A stretch of 64,000 nucleotides of DNA from Sequoia sempervirens (taxonomy: Eukaryota; Streptophyta; Pinopsida; Cupressales; Cupressaceae), in the NCBI GenBank assembly GCA_007258455.2, contig VDFB02193867.1, positions 525,574,189 to 525,638,188 of the forward strand, read 5' to 3'. Of the stretch, positions 1 to 11,251 are shown in pieces (the stretch's first letter is position 1; each line of letters begins with the position of its first letter). Both the position numbers and the translations under genes were made by a program. The notes below the pieces were generated by a model. The model searched no databases, had not been told where the DNA came from, and saw only the letters and a list, made by a program, of their open reading frames with translations.

Positions 1-1040
1 AAGTAATTTTCCAATATAGATTTAATGGGTTGTTTTAAGTGTTTTGAAGATAATAATCGGTCAATCAAAGTTATAGATTGAAGCATCCAACTAGCATGTG
101 CTCCAGAATAGTTAGAGATATGCTGGAAATATGCTCCGAAACTTCAGGATAATGAACCAAAGATGTTGTTCTTTAAAGTTGTTATTTTTGTTATCCTTTG
201 AATTAAAGACTTTATGGCTCGACTTGAGCCTTTTAAATACAATGTAATGGGATTAAAGATATACGAGTTATTCATAGATCTTTTTAGATATTCTCAATGG
301 TTATCTATACCATCTAAAATATATCATGTAGTTATAGTTTTCTCTATAAAAGATACGGTCTCTGGAAGTAAGATATATAGTGAAAAATAATATTATAATG
401 TCAAAATGTTTCCAAGGTTTATGAATAAAGAGATTGTTATCTAAAATTTTGAGTTATGAGTTATGGTTGATAACTATGATTGATAGAAGTGTTCCTGAAA
501 TAGCTATGAATGTGAGCTAAGAATGAATGTGTTAACCCACAAGCTGGCCAATCGACGGGAGTAGATAAGTGTTCTCTTTTATTATATTGTTGTTCTATAG
601 AGAGTCATTTAAACTTACTATTATGGAATTTTAGCTCTAAAGTATTTGTTATCTTTTCACTTCCATAGTTTTTGTTATTCACTGTTAAGAAAATTTTTTA
701 TGGATTGCTATAAGTTTTTCTTCTCTTATAATTTTTTTTCAACTTCTTAGTTTAGTTTTTTTTGTGCTTTTTAATTTAGTTATTATGCTTTCTAAATTAG
801 TATACTTATTTCTACAGTTCAAGCATTTTCTATTTTCTTAGGAATAGATTACTTTACCGTTTGATAGTTACACGGTTTGAAGTTAGAATTAATCTTAAGT
901 TGTTCTTAAAAGTTAGGAAACCTATACTCTGGACCTCTTCTATTGCAGATTGCCTTGAACACTACCTTTTCAAAAAATTGAATATTATATTATAAAGTAA
1001 TGGGACCTAATGACAACCTATCAGACTACATCTTTTTTTT
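1..1040. other. Unassigned AT-rich DNA
   Basis: No open frame, RNA gene or recognisable repeat boundary is visible here. Homology to the neighbouring copia element fades at about 1040, inside its RNase H domain, so this stretch is either the sequence into which that element was broken or an unrelated repeat. I found no copy of the element's LTR in it. Confidence 0.5.
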
Positions 1041-2165
1041 TAATCAACCATGTCACCATTCTACAACAAAAAAAAATACACTACCACTTGTACTCTATCT
1101 TTCATCTACACATCCAACCAAATCTGCATCTATATAGGCACTTAGTAAATTCAGTATCTCTAGGATACCATAATCCATAATCTAGAGTGCCATTCAAATA
1201 TTTGAATATTCTTTTAATAACAACATGCGTTTCCTTAGGATCTTCTTGAAATATAGCCACAAGACAGATAACATGCATGATATCTAGTCTAGTAGCAGTC
1301 AAATACAATAGTCCACTAATCATAGATCTATACTTGCTCTAATCAGCCTTATTTGAATCATCGTATTTACCAAATTTCCAACTAGTCACCATAGGAGTAC
1401 ATACCAGTTTGGAACCATCCATCCCAAACTTCTTCAACATCTCTTTCACATAATTAGACTATGAAATAAAAATTCCTTTCTCTATTTGATTAATCTGTAG
1501 CCCAAGAATTAAATTCAGCTCTCCAAACATATACATTTCAAATTCCTTTTGCATCTCATCTACAAACATCTTAGACATATTTTCATTTCCTCTAAAAATA
1601 ATGTCATTAACATATACAACTACAGTCAAGATTTTGTCATTTTCAATCTTAAAATGTAGATTACTATCTTCCATACCTTTGGTGAAACCTTGCTAAATCA
1701 AATACCTTTCTAATCTTGCATACCAAGCTCTAGGAGCTTGCTTCAATCCACACACCATATCTAGTTGATATGACTATTGAAATCCTTTTAGTTGTTCCAT
1801 GTAGACCTCTTCTTCTAGCTCACCATTCAAAAATACGGTCTTGACATCCTGATAGACCTTAAATTCTTTATGAGCAACAAATGCTAAAAACATCATTATA
1901 GATTACATTCTTGATACCAAAGAAATTATTTTCCTGAATCTATGCCTTCAATTTGTGAGTAACCTTTACACAAAATTCTTACTTTGTTTCTAACCACTTC
2001 TCCACTCTCATTCAACTTATTTCTAAATACCCACTTTGATCTAATAATTTTTTTATCTTCCGGTCTTGGGACCAATTCTGAAGTTTGATTATTTTTAATC
2101 TACATTAGTTCTTCTTTAATGGCTTCCATCCAATGTTCATCTTTACATGCTTCACTTACAATTTT
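1040..2165 (-). pseudogene. Copia reverse transcriptase and RNase H remnant
   Basis: The fragment begins near 2165 with a stretch matching the start of copia RT (DEHWMEAIKEEL) and continues through WVFRNKLNE and GYSQ-EGID. The catalytic box reads YVND instead of YVDD (about 1600-1630), so the second Asp is gone. After it come the GLQI segment, the LYLTATRLDIM segment and the start of RNase H (DADLVGCVDE, about 1100-1135). Frameshifts and stops interrupt all frames. Similarity ends near 1040, before the rest of RNase H. This enzyme would copy element RNA into DNA in a cytoplasmic particle, but this copy cannot be active. Confidence 0.85.
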
Positions 2166-2221
2166 CAGTTCAATATCAGTAAATAAACACAGTTTTACTT
2201 CAGTAGTAGCTCTACTTCTAG

Positions 2222-3300
2222 TCAATACTCCTTTATTCTTATCTCCAATAATCTAACTTTTTGAATGGTTCTTCTGCACATATCTAGGCGTCTTAGGTGA
2301 AACCACCAGATCTTCTTCTTCTCTTTCTCATCCTTTTCTTGTTCTTCCACAATCTCTTCTATTCTTACACAATGAGGTTCATCAGATATGTATCCATCAA
2401 TGTCAATTGAATTCTTCATTGTCTCACCAACCTTGAAATTTGTACTTTCTACAATCTTTCTCATTATTTTATTGAAAAATTTCTATGCTTATCTTTTAGT
2501 AGAATATCCAAAAAGATTCCTTCATCACTTCTTGCATCAAACTTACCTAAAGTTTCTTCATCTCTTTTGATATAAGATTTTCTTTTGAATACCTTGAAAT
2601 ACTTAATAGTAGGAATTCTTCCATACCATACCTCATAGGATGTCTTTTTACTATTTTCTCTTACTTGAAATTGATTGAATACATAAATAGTAGTATGAAT
2701 AGCTTCTTTCAAATAAAATTATAGTAAACTAGCCTTAGTAATCTTGATCTAGCATCCTCTTAAACTATTTTGTTTTACCTTTCAACAACTCTATTCTATC
2801 AAGGAGTTCTCAGAGAAGATAATTGTCTCTTTATTCCATGCACTTCACAAAGCATATTGAGCTCATGGGAGGTGAATTCTTCAACTTTGTTAGACCTTAA
2901 GAATTTTATCCTCAAATTCACTTCATTTTCAACCATAGCTTTGAATGTCTTGAATCTATTTAATGCATCTAATTTCTCTCTAAGAAATGTAAGCCGTGTA
3001 TATCTAGAATAATTATCAATAAAAAGCATAAAGTACCTTTCACCTTGTAGATTTCTCACTCTTGTAGGACCATAGAGATCTATATGAATTAAGTCTAGTA
3101 GTCTAGTAGTAGACTATTCCTTTGATCTATAATGATTTCTTGCTTCCTTTCCAAACTAAAAATTCATGCAAATAGAATTAACAGGCTTTGTAATCCTTGG
3201 TAAATCTCTCATAGCCTGAATTGCACTAATCCTCACCAAGTTATCAAAATCCATGTGACACATTCTTTGATTCTATAACCAACTATCATTAATCTAAGTC
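2222..3300 (-). pseudogene. Copia integrase core and C-terminal linker remnant
   Basis: About 3215-3290 encodes the GAG-pre-integrase region (QRMCHMDFDNLVRI). Its usual LW reads L-stop, with TAG in place of the Trp codon. About 2799-3059 is the integrase core, with the LFIDNYSRYT segment and a decayed version of the D-x-G-EF segment (RSNKVEEFTSHE), in which the catalytic Asp of the usual SDxGGEF is Asn. About 2464-2712 continues into the PYEVWYGR-like and Y-IKRDE segments downstream of the core, and 2222-2464 is the acidic linker before RT. Frames change several times. Confidence 0.8.
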
Positions 3301-3848
3301 ATAAAGCAACATTCATCAACACCCTTAAGTCGATAGATATTTCCTTCAAATTTATTTCTTGCAGCAATCAATGTTTAAAATCCTTTTTCGGATTTCACAT
3401 CTCTCATCCTTAAACACAAGATCATATTACTTATTGAAAATCTATCCAACACTTAAGAGATTATGCCTTAAACCCTTAACATAGAAGAAATCATCATTAT
3501 TATGCTTTCCATCAAAAATTATTGAACCTATCCCACAAATTATAGCACCAGTATCATCTCCAAACATAACCAAGCCTCCATCATATTTTTCAAGTTTAAC
3601 AAACTTACTTTTAGCACCAATCGTGTGATGTGAAAAACCACTTTCAACTACCCAGTAGTTCTTTTCTTGTTTAGCATGTAGGGAAAAGATAACAATACCT
3701 TCATTTTTCTCCTTCTCTAGAGGGCTTTCCTTCGCCTATTTTTTAGAATTAAAAAAAGTAGGTTCATTCTTTATAGCCAAGAACAAGAATTCATTGTCAT
3801 TAGGATCTTCATAATAAGAATCCTCATCAAATATACTAGCATTATCAT
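3301..3848 (-). pseudogene. Copia aspartic protease remnant
   Basis: Around 3610-3650 the minus strand encodes WVVESGFSHH, the copia protease active-site segment, which is normally D-S-G-C/A-S-x-H. Here Asp is replaced by Glu (ESG), which should abolish proteolysis. The rest of the stretch is the spacer on either side of the protease, with several stops. In an intact element this enzyme cuts the Gag-Pol polyprotein. Confidence 0.75.
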
Positions 3849-4713
3849 TCACATAATATGCTCTGTTGATCTTCTTTCCTTTCTTTTTTTCTCATATCTT
3901 TGTTTATTCCTCTTAGCTCTTTTTGGACACTTTGTAGCATAATGACCTATTTCTCCAAAACTAAAGCATTTAAAGGGCAACTTACCTTCATACTTATCAG
4001 AGCCTTTCCTCATCCTTCTCACAAATTTGTCTTCTATTTCATAAAAAAATTCTTCATCTAGATCTTTAACTTTTATAGCCTTAAAAGTTGTTTCTAACTT
4101 GCATCCATTCCTTAGATTTAACTTCCTCATCTCATAAGATGTCAAAAATGCCAACAACAGATCTTTACTACAAGTCCTATAATCAATACTTTGTCCAATA
4201 TCACACACCTTCTTACTATAAGAATTAGGGAGAGTTCTAAGAATCTTCTTTACAATCCTAATTTCATCTATAGTAGCACCAAGTCCTTGCATTCTACCTA
4301 CTATCTCATCCAATCTTTGTACACAAGCTTTAACATTCTCATCTTTAGACATGCGTAGAAGCTCAAACTATTTCTCCAAATTATGTAATTTTTCCTCTTT
4401 AACTCTTTCATCACCTTCATGTTACCTTTCCAAAGCATCCCAAACTTCCTTAGTAGTCTTTATATTTTGAACCTTAAACAACTTAGAATGTACCATACTA
4501 TTCTTCAAAATGTACTTCACCTTATTGTTTGCTTCTTGTGCTTTGATCTCATCAGCTGTACTCAGACCATTAGCAAGGGGAGTGTAAGGATTCTTTTAAG
4601 ATTTCTCCACATCATATCCACAAAACTCTAGATATTCTTCCATAAATATTTTTCCAGATAGCATAATTAGTTCCATCAAACCTTGGATAATCGTAAGTTA
4701 TTTTTCTAGCCAT
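3849..4713 (-). pseudogene. Copia Gag remnant with altered zinc knuckle
   Basis: A start codon at 4713-4711 opens MARKITYDYPRFDGTNYAIW, a typical copia Gag N-terminus (RFDG-NY-W). The downstream frame at 4352-3849 is the largest open piece, 167 codons. It carries the Gag segment with I-KILRTLPNSY and a nucleocapsid knuckle near 3915-3960 that reads CFSFGEIGHYATKC. The second Cys is Phe, so the CX2CX4HX4C zinc site is broken. Lys/Arg-rich sequence follows. Stops separate the N-terminal piece from the knuckle piece. Gag forms the particle shell and binds element RNA. Confidence 0.85.
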
Positions 4714-4757
4714 CCCAGACCTTCCTCAAGTGGTTAAGTTCTTCACCAAGGAACCAA

Positions 4758-4769
4758 GCTCTAATACAA
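4758..4769 (-). promoter_or_regulatory. Degenerate primer binding site (initiator tRNA-Met type)
   Basis: On the minus strand the bases read TTGTATTAGAGC, a two-mismatch version of TGGTATCAGAGC, the usual plant copia primer site. It lies between the end of the LTR and the Gag start and is followed by GGTTCCTTGG, which also follows the primer site of the copia element at 10298. Confidence 0.8.
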
Positions 4770-4996
4770 TTTTTTTAACAAGATAATTGAGAGGGGGGGT
4801 AAATTAGTTGTCACATATTTAAATATTAATTCATTCATTGAAACTAATCCTTAACACTGCTTAAATGATTAAACACTAAATACTAGTGCAAAAACTGAAA
4901 ACCATCACACAAACACAATAACACCAGATTTGTGTGGAAAACCAAATATGGGAAAAACCATGGTGAGGATTAACCCACACTATAGAGAAAATAAAA

Positions 4997-5987
4997 ATGT
5001 GATCCCACAAAGCTGGTTTACAATTTCTGGGAGGACTTGATTTTTGTTGAAATCACATATTTTTAGAAAATATAATGATTTAAGCCTTAAAATATTTCAT
5101 TTAAAGAATTCCAATTGAAGATGGTTTGATCGAACTACCTTAAATCAAACCCCCCTGGATAGAACCCCACTAGTTTTAAACCATACCTATAATAGAGTCT
5201 CCTTTACACCTATCAAAATGTTGATAAAAAACCATTTTTGATTTACTTTTTGGGGGATCAAATGAATTCATTTAAAATTTATTTTTTTGCAAGTATGTAG
5301 TTCTTATTATAAGCTTCCCAAAAAGTATAATTTTAAATAAATTTAATTTTATTATTATATTTATTTTTTATTTCTCGTGAATGTAGGTTTTTCACCAAAA
5401 ATCAAGCTCTCTATTCTACACGTGGAAAAATAGCAGATTATTAAAAAAAAAAATTAAAAATATTAGTGCATGAGATATTGAAGTCCTTGATCCAACAAAG
5501 AAAAATAAATTGAATTTTGATACATACAAAAAAAAATTTATGTGTTACACAGTCATGCTATGTCTGAATTATAATTGGTTTGAATTCGAAACTTGATTAA
5601 AGAAACAATATTCAATAAAAAACTATCTAACCAAGTGGAAGCACTAGATATTGGAGTTACAAATCTAAATTTGAAAGAATTAGAATTTTATCCTTCATGG
5701 AAAAAGTTATGCGTTATATGGTGAGTGTCACTTTTTAAAAATGTTGTTTTATGAAAAAACTAGTTTTTGAGGGAGATGGAAAAAGAAGTGCAATCTGATT
5801 CCAAAAATTTTGAAAAAAATATATTTAGAATCTATAGACAAAATTTCACGAAACTCTAGTCTGCATCATCTTCAAATTCCTCATGGTTTAGTTGCTATAG
5901 GTGCCCGAAAGTGAAAATTTAGTTTAAAAAAATGATTTTAGTGTCCAGTTTAGCCAAAAACTGTAAACCACTATTGTGGGATCACCC
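4997..5987. mobile_element. Non-autonomous DNA transposon-like insertion in the copia LTR
   Basis: The two ends form imperfect terminal inverted repeats of about 32 bp, with GTGATCCCACAA at the left and its complement TTGTGGGATCAC at the right, then GGTTTACA / TGTAAACC. They interrupt a copia LTR. The flanks are AAAA on the left and AAAT on the right, which may be a worn 4-bp target duplication. The ~1 kb interior has no coding frame. It is MITE-like in having ends but no transposase. The superfamily is not certain. Confidence 0.65.
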
Positions 5988-6407
5988 AAATTTTTATAAT
6001 AAATAGATTACAAGAGGGTCACTACTTGAGAAATAAGTCACACTACCAAAACAAAGACTCATTGTCTAGATCAGGACTCACTGTCCAATAGGGCTAACAA
6101 CCTAGAGGGTTCAATATCACACAGATACAAAGAAGATAGGAGAGATACATTACAGAGAGAAGACAACCTCAATGCATTTGAGAAATTCACCACAATTTAA
6201 TCAACCACTTCCAAGCATGCATGAATGATAGATTACACCTTTTGCTCACTACATCTAAAAAATTATAATTTAGGCTTCACACTAATCTGCCACACTCACA
6301 TCACACACACTCACTAATTCACATCAATCTTGCATCTATCTGATCTATTTATTTTCACTTATCTCTCTTCCCTCTTTCTATGTTGTATTTCACTACTAAC
6401 TCATCAT

Positions 6408-6418
6408 CTATTTATACC
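6408..6418 (-). promoter_or_regulatory. TATA box of the copia A LTR
   Basis: GGTATAAATAG on the minus strand, inside the LTR and upstream of the transcribed R-U5 part, where LTR retrotransposon promoters normally lie. Confidence 0.55.
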
Positions 6419-6589
6419 ATCTTCAACTTTGAAACATATCCAAAGTTAGCCATCCAAATTCAAATTCAAATTAGGTCAGTGCCAAATCATCCCAGGGTGG
6501 AATTAGAATAAGGGCGACCCAAACACATGCTTCATAAGGAACCAAATAGATCCATCACACTTCATCAACTCCGAAGGTAGTGTTGAACA

Positions 6590-8169
6590 CAAGGTTAGAA
6601 AAAAAAATGTAAAACACATAGAAAAATTAAGGATGAACCTTTCAATACCAAAATCATCTTCAATTCAATAAAAACAGCTCAACTCTATAACTACAAGTCA
6701 TAAGACTTTAACGAAGAGAAATCTATACCAACAATATTTCTCCCAGACCTCAACCAAAAACGTGGAAAACCATATTTCACAACTGGTGAACAAAACTCAC
6801 ACTATACAATGAATCAACAACCAAAAATCTAGATGTAGCAGCTTCCAACAACCATGATCAACATATTTGAACCACACAAACATAGAATCAAATCCTAGAT
6901 TAAAGCCTGAAGCAACCATTGAACACCTGCTATCTTTCTTCAATACAATTTTCTTAATATCCTCAACATATACAACCAATAACCTATATCCATAAAACTC
7001 ATGACAACAACAATCAGTATATAACCAATTAATTAGTTGACATTAATGAAAACACCATTCTTTCCATTCTTGCAACAAGGCATGCATGCATGAAATAATT
7101 AACAAAAATTCAATTACAAAAAAACTTACTTTGTTTCATTGATGATATGGTTGTCTTAATGTAGCTCAAACCCTTGGTAGTTGTGTTCTTTAGCTTTATG
7201 AGACTTACCTCTCTTTGTGCACCATAATCTTAGTTCTAATTATTTTATGTCCTTACAGGTGAGTAATTTGGTGCAAGGTAGAGTGTTATGAAAGTAACTG
7301 CATGCTCGAGGTGGTGCCAAGTACATGTGCTATTTTCCACCCCCATTAATTTCTTCTACTATGCATTAATTATCTTGAATAAAGCTACAATATTGGAAGA
7401 TTATGGTTCCAATTACAAAATCCTTGGTTCCTATGCAATGGACCACCATTTGATAGGAAATCAACACAGATAACTGACATGGCACACTTGTGTGTCACTT
7501 TAATTCTTACGAGGAAAGAGGGATTAGAGGAAATGCCCACCTTGGATACTTAACAATTGATGATCAATCAAGGTTTGAATCATCTGACATCAAACTTTGA
7601 AGAATTGTTGGGAGGTGATACTTTTTCCTACCAAGTTCATGATAATTGAGCACAAATGAATACTCAGGACCGAATGCAAGCAAGCCCAAATTAGTTCGAA
7701 ATGAATTTTGTAAAAACCTTTTGTTCTTCTATTCTAAAGAAAATTAAAGCCACTATCGAGCTAACTAGAAAAGATCAAAAATACATGCAATGGGACAATT
7801 TTACCTGGGTGGTGACTTATCAGGCATGATGATTGGATAGGAAAAAAGTGAAACCTGCTAAAGAGACATCTTTAGAGAAATGACACTGATACCTGGGACT
7901 CGAGGATCTAATTAATTGATAAGGTTGGGGAAAGATTTTACAAATACTCCAAGTCTAGAAAAGAAAGAACTTAAGCGAGGGTTGGGAAAGTTGGATCAAG
8001 AACTCACCATTTTACTATTTCCTCCAAAAGCAGCATACTAAAGTAAGAAAAATGAAAGGAAGGGAAAAGCAGCAGAAAAAGAGGAGATCCACATTTTTCT
8101 GAAGATAAAAATGGGGTGTGTTGTGAGACTAGAAACCACAATCCCTTTTGGTAAATAGGTAGCAATAGT
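6590..8169. other. Unassigned non-coding DNA
   Basis: About 1.6 kb between the copia LTR and a gypsy RT scrap. Only short frames of no recognisable family occur, and no LTR ends, primer sites or inverted repeats were found. It could be degraded gypsy sequence belonging with the RT scrap on its right. Confidence 0.4.
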
Positions 8170-8432
8170 TATATCATAGCCTTCACCCTATTAGGATCAA
8201 TGGCTATTCCTTCCTTAGAGACCACAAAGCCAAGCAAATTTCCTTTTGGAACACCGAATACACTTTTTCGGGGATTTAAAGAAATACTAAATTGTTAACA
8301 CTTCTGAATGACCCTTCAAGGTGATTAAAATGATCAACCTTAGATTTTGAAAATATGGTCAAGTAATCAAAATAGATAAGAATGATCTTATTGATCAAAT
8401 CCTTGAGTGAAACATCCATCATGAGTTGAAAG
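8170..8432 (-). pseudogene. Ty3/gypsy reverse transcriptase fragment
   Basis: The minus strand encodes a gypsy RT segment with DLINKIILIYFDYLTIFSKS, then DHFNHLE and, after a frameshift, SLNPRKSVFGVPKGNLLGF and SKEGIAIDPNRVKA. These are conserved RT palm and thumb segments. The catalytic Y-x-D-D box reads YFDY, so it is inactive. The fragment ends abruptly at the copia LTR starting at 8433, which therefore inserted into or was joined to it. The matching other half is not found beyond the copia element. Confidence 0.85.
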
Positions 8433-9656
8433 TGTTGGATGTTGTGGTTGTTTTGTTGATATGTGGTTATCATTGATGTCAACAATATTAGCATTAATGC
8501 ATTAGAAGCTATATATGTCGAGCATATTGAGAAAATTGAAATAAAAAGTGCTACAGGTTGTCAATGGTGAAGCGAAGTTCATTTTGTCGGTGAAATTAGT
8601 ATGTTTTGTTCAGAGGTTATGGACTAAAGGGTTTCTTGTTGAGTATATCTAGTTTATCCATGTTGAGTTTCAGAGATCCACATGAAGATTTGATCAAGTT
8701 ATGGAGATTTGTATTCTGATAGTTTTTCTATTACTTTAGTTTGTGTTCTTGAATAAAGATCATGCAATTGTAGTAAGTTAAATTGTTGCGGATGCTTCTC
8801 TAGTGATTTTTGATGTTTGTGGATGTTTCTATATCATGTTCTATTTGTTTTGCACATCCACATTGATCATTGTGCTCGTGATCTGAGGTTTTCTCTTGAG
8901 TGTTCATGTTTTTCATGTTCATGGCTGACAAGGTGTTGAAGCGTGTTGTGGATCTTTGAGGAGTAATTAATTGAAGTGGTTCATGTTTGAGGATTCACCA
9001 TGTTTTCTAACCTTGGTTCATTCACATGATTAATCTTTATTTGTTTTGGGCCAACTATTTGTAATTATTTCATTATCTCTTTATGGCCGACTTGTAGCGA
9101 TGAAATTTCTTGGTGCGGATATATAAGAGTGATTGTTTGTTCAAATTGAATAGAGAGGATGCAAAGTGTATGAGTCTTGTGTGTGAATAAAGTTTAGATC
9201 ATTTGAAGGCACAGCAAAGAGTGAAGAAGAGTGAAGAAGAGTGAAGAAGTGTTCATGTGCTTAACTGGAACTGTAACTAGACATTAGCAGACACTATTTT
9301 CTGAGTTCAAAGTCTAATGGATTTCCTCAAAACCTTTTTGTAAGATAGTGTGTCTTCCTTTGTAATTGAGCAGTGAGATCTAGGTAGTGTGCCTGAATGC
9401 ATGTGCATTCCCCATTCATATTCTCTTAGACTTTTAACAAGGTATAATCTTGTGGACTAAACCTCCACTGTGGTTTTTCCCCTTACAAGGTTTCCACGTA
9501 AAAATCTTGGTGTTATGTGTGCTTTTGATGTTTTTTTTATTTATGCTTTCATGATTAATGATCAGATCTGAGAATAAGGTTAATAGGTTGAATAAGTTTG
9601 AAATTCGGTGACAACTGATTCACCCCCCTCTCAGTTGTCTTCCCTTGTGTTTCCAA
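8433..9656 (+). repeat. Full-length copia LTR
   Basis: Starts TGTTGGATGTTGTGG, the same start as the 3' LTR at 15613, and ends near TTGTGTTTCCAATA. It is about 1.22 kb, the complete LTR of this family. It is preceded by gypsy sequence rather than a polypurine tract, so its left edge is an insertion boundary. It is followed not by a primer site but by 172 bp of other DNA and then a second partial LTR. It may be a solo LTR, or the original 5' LTR separated by rearrangement. No target duplication is visible. Confidence 0.8.
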
Positions 9657-9828
9657 TAGGTTAATGAGTGATAGAAGGTAAATGCCATCACATCACACAT
9701 CGCTAATATGAAACTTGAGGCCTCATATTTATTCACGATTCAAAAAGGAAATGATACATGGAAGAAAGGATCCATTGCTCATCACTAAAGCAAGGTTAGT
9801 GGTCACAAGTCTATGCATGATGGGCGAT
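9657..9828. other. Filler DNA between two LTR copies
   Basis: This 172 bp contains CATCACACATCGCTAAT and GATGGGCGATG, words that recur at 17.3-17.9 kb on the far side of the copia element. The filler and the 17-kb region may therefore be parts of one older sequence into which the copia element inserted. Confidence 0.5.
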
Positions 9829-10295
9829 GCGAATAATGTTCAAAATCATTTGAAGGAAAAGTAGAGTGTGAAGAAGAGTGAAGAAGTGTTCATGTGCTTA
9901 ACCGAAACTGTGATCAGGCATTAGTAGATGTTATTTTCTTAGTTCAAAATTTGATAGATATAATCAAAACCTTTCTGTAAGATAGTGTGTCTTCCTTTGT
10001 AATTGAGTAGTGAGCTCTAGGCAGTGTGCATGAATGCATGTGCATTCCCCATTCATATTTCCTTATACTTTTAATAGGGTATAATCTTGTGGATTAACCT
10101 CCACCATGGTTTTTCCCCTAGCAGGGTTTCCACATAAAAATCTTGGTGTTATGTGTGCTTCTAATGTGTTGTTCTTTCATGCTTTCATGGTTATTGATCT
10201 GATCTATGAATAAGGTTGATAAAGTTGAATAAGTTTAAAATTCTGTGACAACTAATTCACCCCGCTCTTAGTTGTCTATCCTTGTGTTGCCAACA
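9829..10295 (+). repeat. 5'-truncated 5' LTR of copia B
   Basis: From GCGAATAATGTT to CCAACA, it matches the 3' part of the full LTR at 9170-9656 and the LTR at 16380-16579, including GAAGAAGAGTGAAGAAGTGTTCATG. It ends in CA immediately before the primer site, as expected for a 5' LTR. Its upstream two-thirds are missing. Confidence 0.85.
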
Positions 10296-10297
10296 AT

Positions 10298-10309
10298 TGG
10301 TATCAGAGC
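10298..10309 (+). promoter_or_regulatory. Primer binding site (initiator tRNA-Met)
   Basis: TGGTATCAGAGC, two bases after the LTR end, is a perfect plant copia primer site complementary to the 3' end of initiator tRNA-Met. Confidence 0.95.
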
Positions 10310-10350
10310 AGGTTCCTTGGAAGAAGTTTAACAACTTGAGGTGATCCAGG

Positions 10351-11251
10351 ATGGTGACTTGTAAGAAGGATAGTCCTAGATTTGATGGAAAAAATTATTC
10401 TTTGTGAAAGACTAGAATGGAGTGCCATCTGAGATGCATAGGTGAACCCTGTTGGAGCATTACAAGTAATAGGTATGTTATTCCACAGAATGGTCCTACT
10501 ACTTCTGCCAAGATCAAGGATGTTGAGTATAATATCAGGGCTAAGGAAGCATTGTTAAGTGATTTGACTATTACTGAGATGAAAAATGTGATGGATTTGA
10601 AGACTGCTTATGAGATCTAGAAAAAGTTGGAGACCTTGTATGAAGGTGATGCTAATGTGAAGATTTCTAAGCTACAAATTCTGAAAGGGAAATATGAAAA
10701 GTTGAGAATGGGTGATGATAAAATGTTACTACTTTCATGCAAAGAGTGAATGAACTTGTGTGTGGTATCAGATGTGTTGGTGGACAGATAGACGAACTAG
10801 AGATTGTTGCCAAAGTTCTTAGATCCTTTCCTGATTCTTACAAAGTCAAAGCTAGTGCTATTGAAGAGCTCTAGACTATGACAAATGTTACCGGAGATAT
10901 GTTGATTGGTAAACTTACTGCTTTTGAGTTGAGTGAATTTGGTGATGCCCTTCCTAAGGTTAATCTGCATTCAAGGCCACTACTTCTGGAAGAGATAAAC
11001 AAAGATATCATCTAGGTGAAAGTTCATCAAGGAAGACATTCAAGTATGACGATGAAATGAAACAACTCGATGATGAAGAGAGAGAGCTAGTAGAGCTTGA
11101 AGAACTGATTGTGAAAAGAGAAGTGAGAGGACAAGGTAAGTATAAGGGGAAGTTTCCTATTAAATGTTTCTCTTGCAATAAGATAGGTCATTTTGCATCA
11201 ACGTGTCCTGAGAGAGTTTCCAAGCCAAGATATAATAAGCCAAAATTCTAA
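10351..11251 (+). pseudogene. Copia Gag remnant with intact zinc knuckle
   Basis: Begins ATGGTGACTTG 41 bp after the primer site. The N-terminus has PRFDGKNYSL, where the usual Trp is replaced by TGA. It continues with AKEALLSDLT and AYEI-stop-KKLETLYEGD, with TAG at 10618 where family members have Trp. A frameshift near 10720 and a TAG at 10872 follow. The last piece, 11057-11251, carries CFSCNKIGHFASTC, a complete CX2CX4HX4C knuckle at about 11168-11210, in basic surroundings. Gag packages element RNA; this copy is broken by at least three stops and a frameshift. Confidence 0.9.

Larger units (their letters stand above)
1040..6589 (-). mobile_element. Ty1/copia LTR retrotransposon (copia A), 3'-truncated and decayed
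   Basis: Read on the minus strand from right to left, the order is LTR, degenerate tRNA-Met primer site, gag with a zinc knuckle, protease, integrase, RT and RNase H, which is the copia order. The left end stops within RNase H and no 3' LTR is seen. Every coding domain has stops and frameshifts. It resembles the copia element at 9829-16579 domain by domain, but the two LTRs differ clearly, so they are related families rather than copies. Its 5' LTR is split by an inverted-repeat insertion. Confidence 0.85.
4777..6589 (-). repeat. 5' LTR of copia A, split by an insertion
   Basis: The LTR probably starts at 6589 (minus strand TGTTCAACACTACC) and ends near 4777, next to the primer site. Removing the insertion at 4997-5987 leaves about 0.8 kb. 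Within it are a TATA box at 6408-6418 and, near the 3' end, the words GGTTAATCCTCACCATGGTTTTTCCC and ACAACTAATTTACCCC, which also occur in the copia LTRs at 9.4-10.3 kb. The left LTR is missing, so age cannot be estimated from LTR divergence. Confidence 0.7.

Noticed and set aside
950..966. CTTGAACACTACC as the missing 3' LTR edge of copia A
   Set aside because: It is in the wrong orientation for that element and the similarity does not extend beyond about ten bases.
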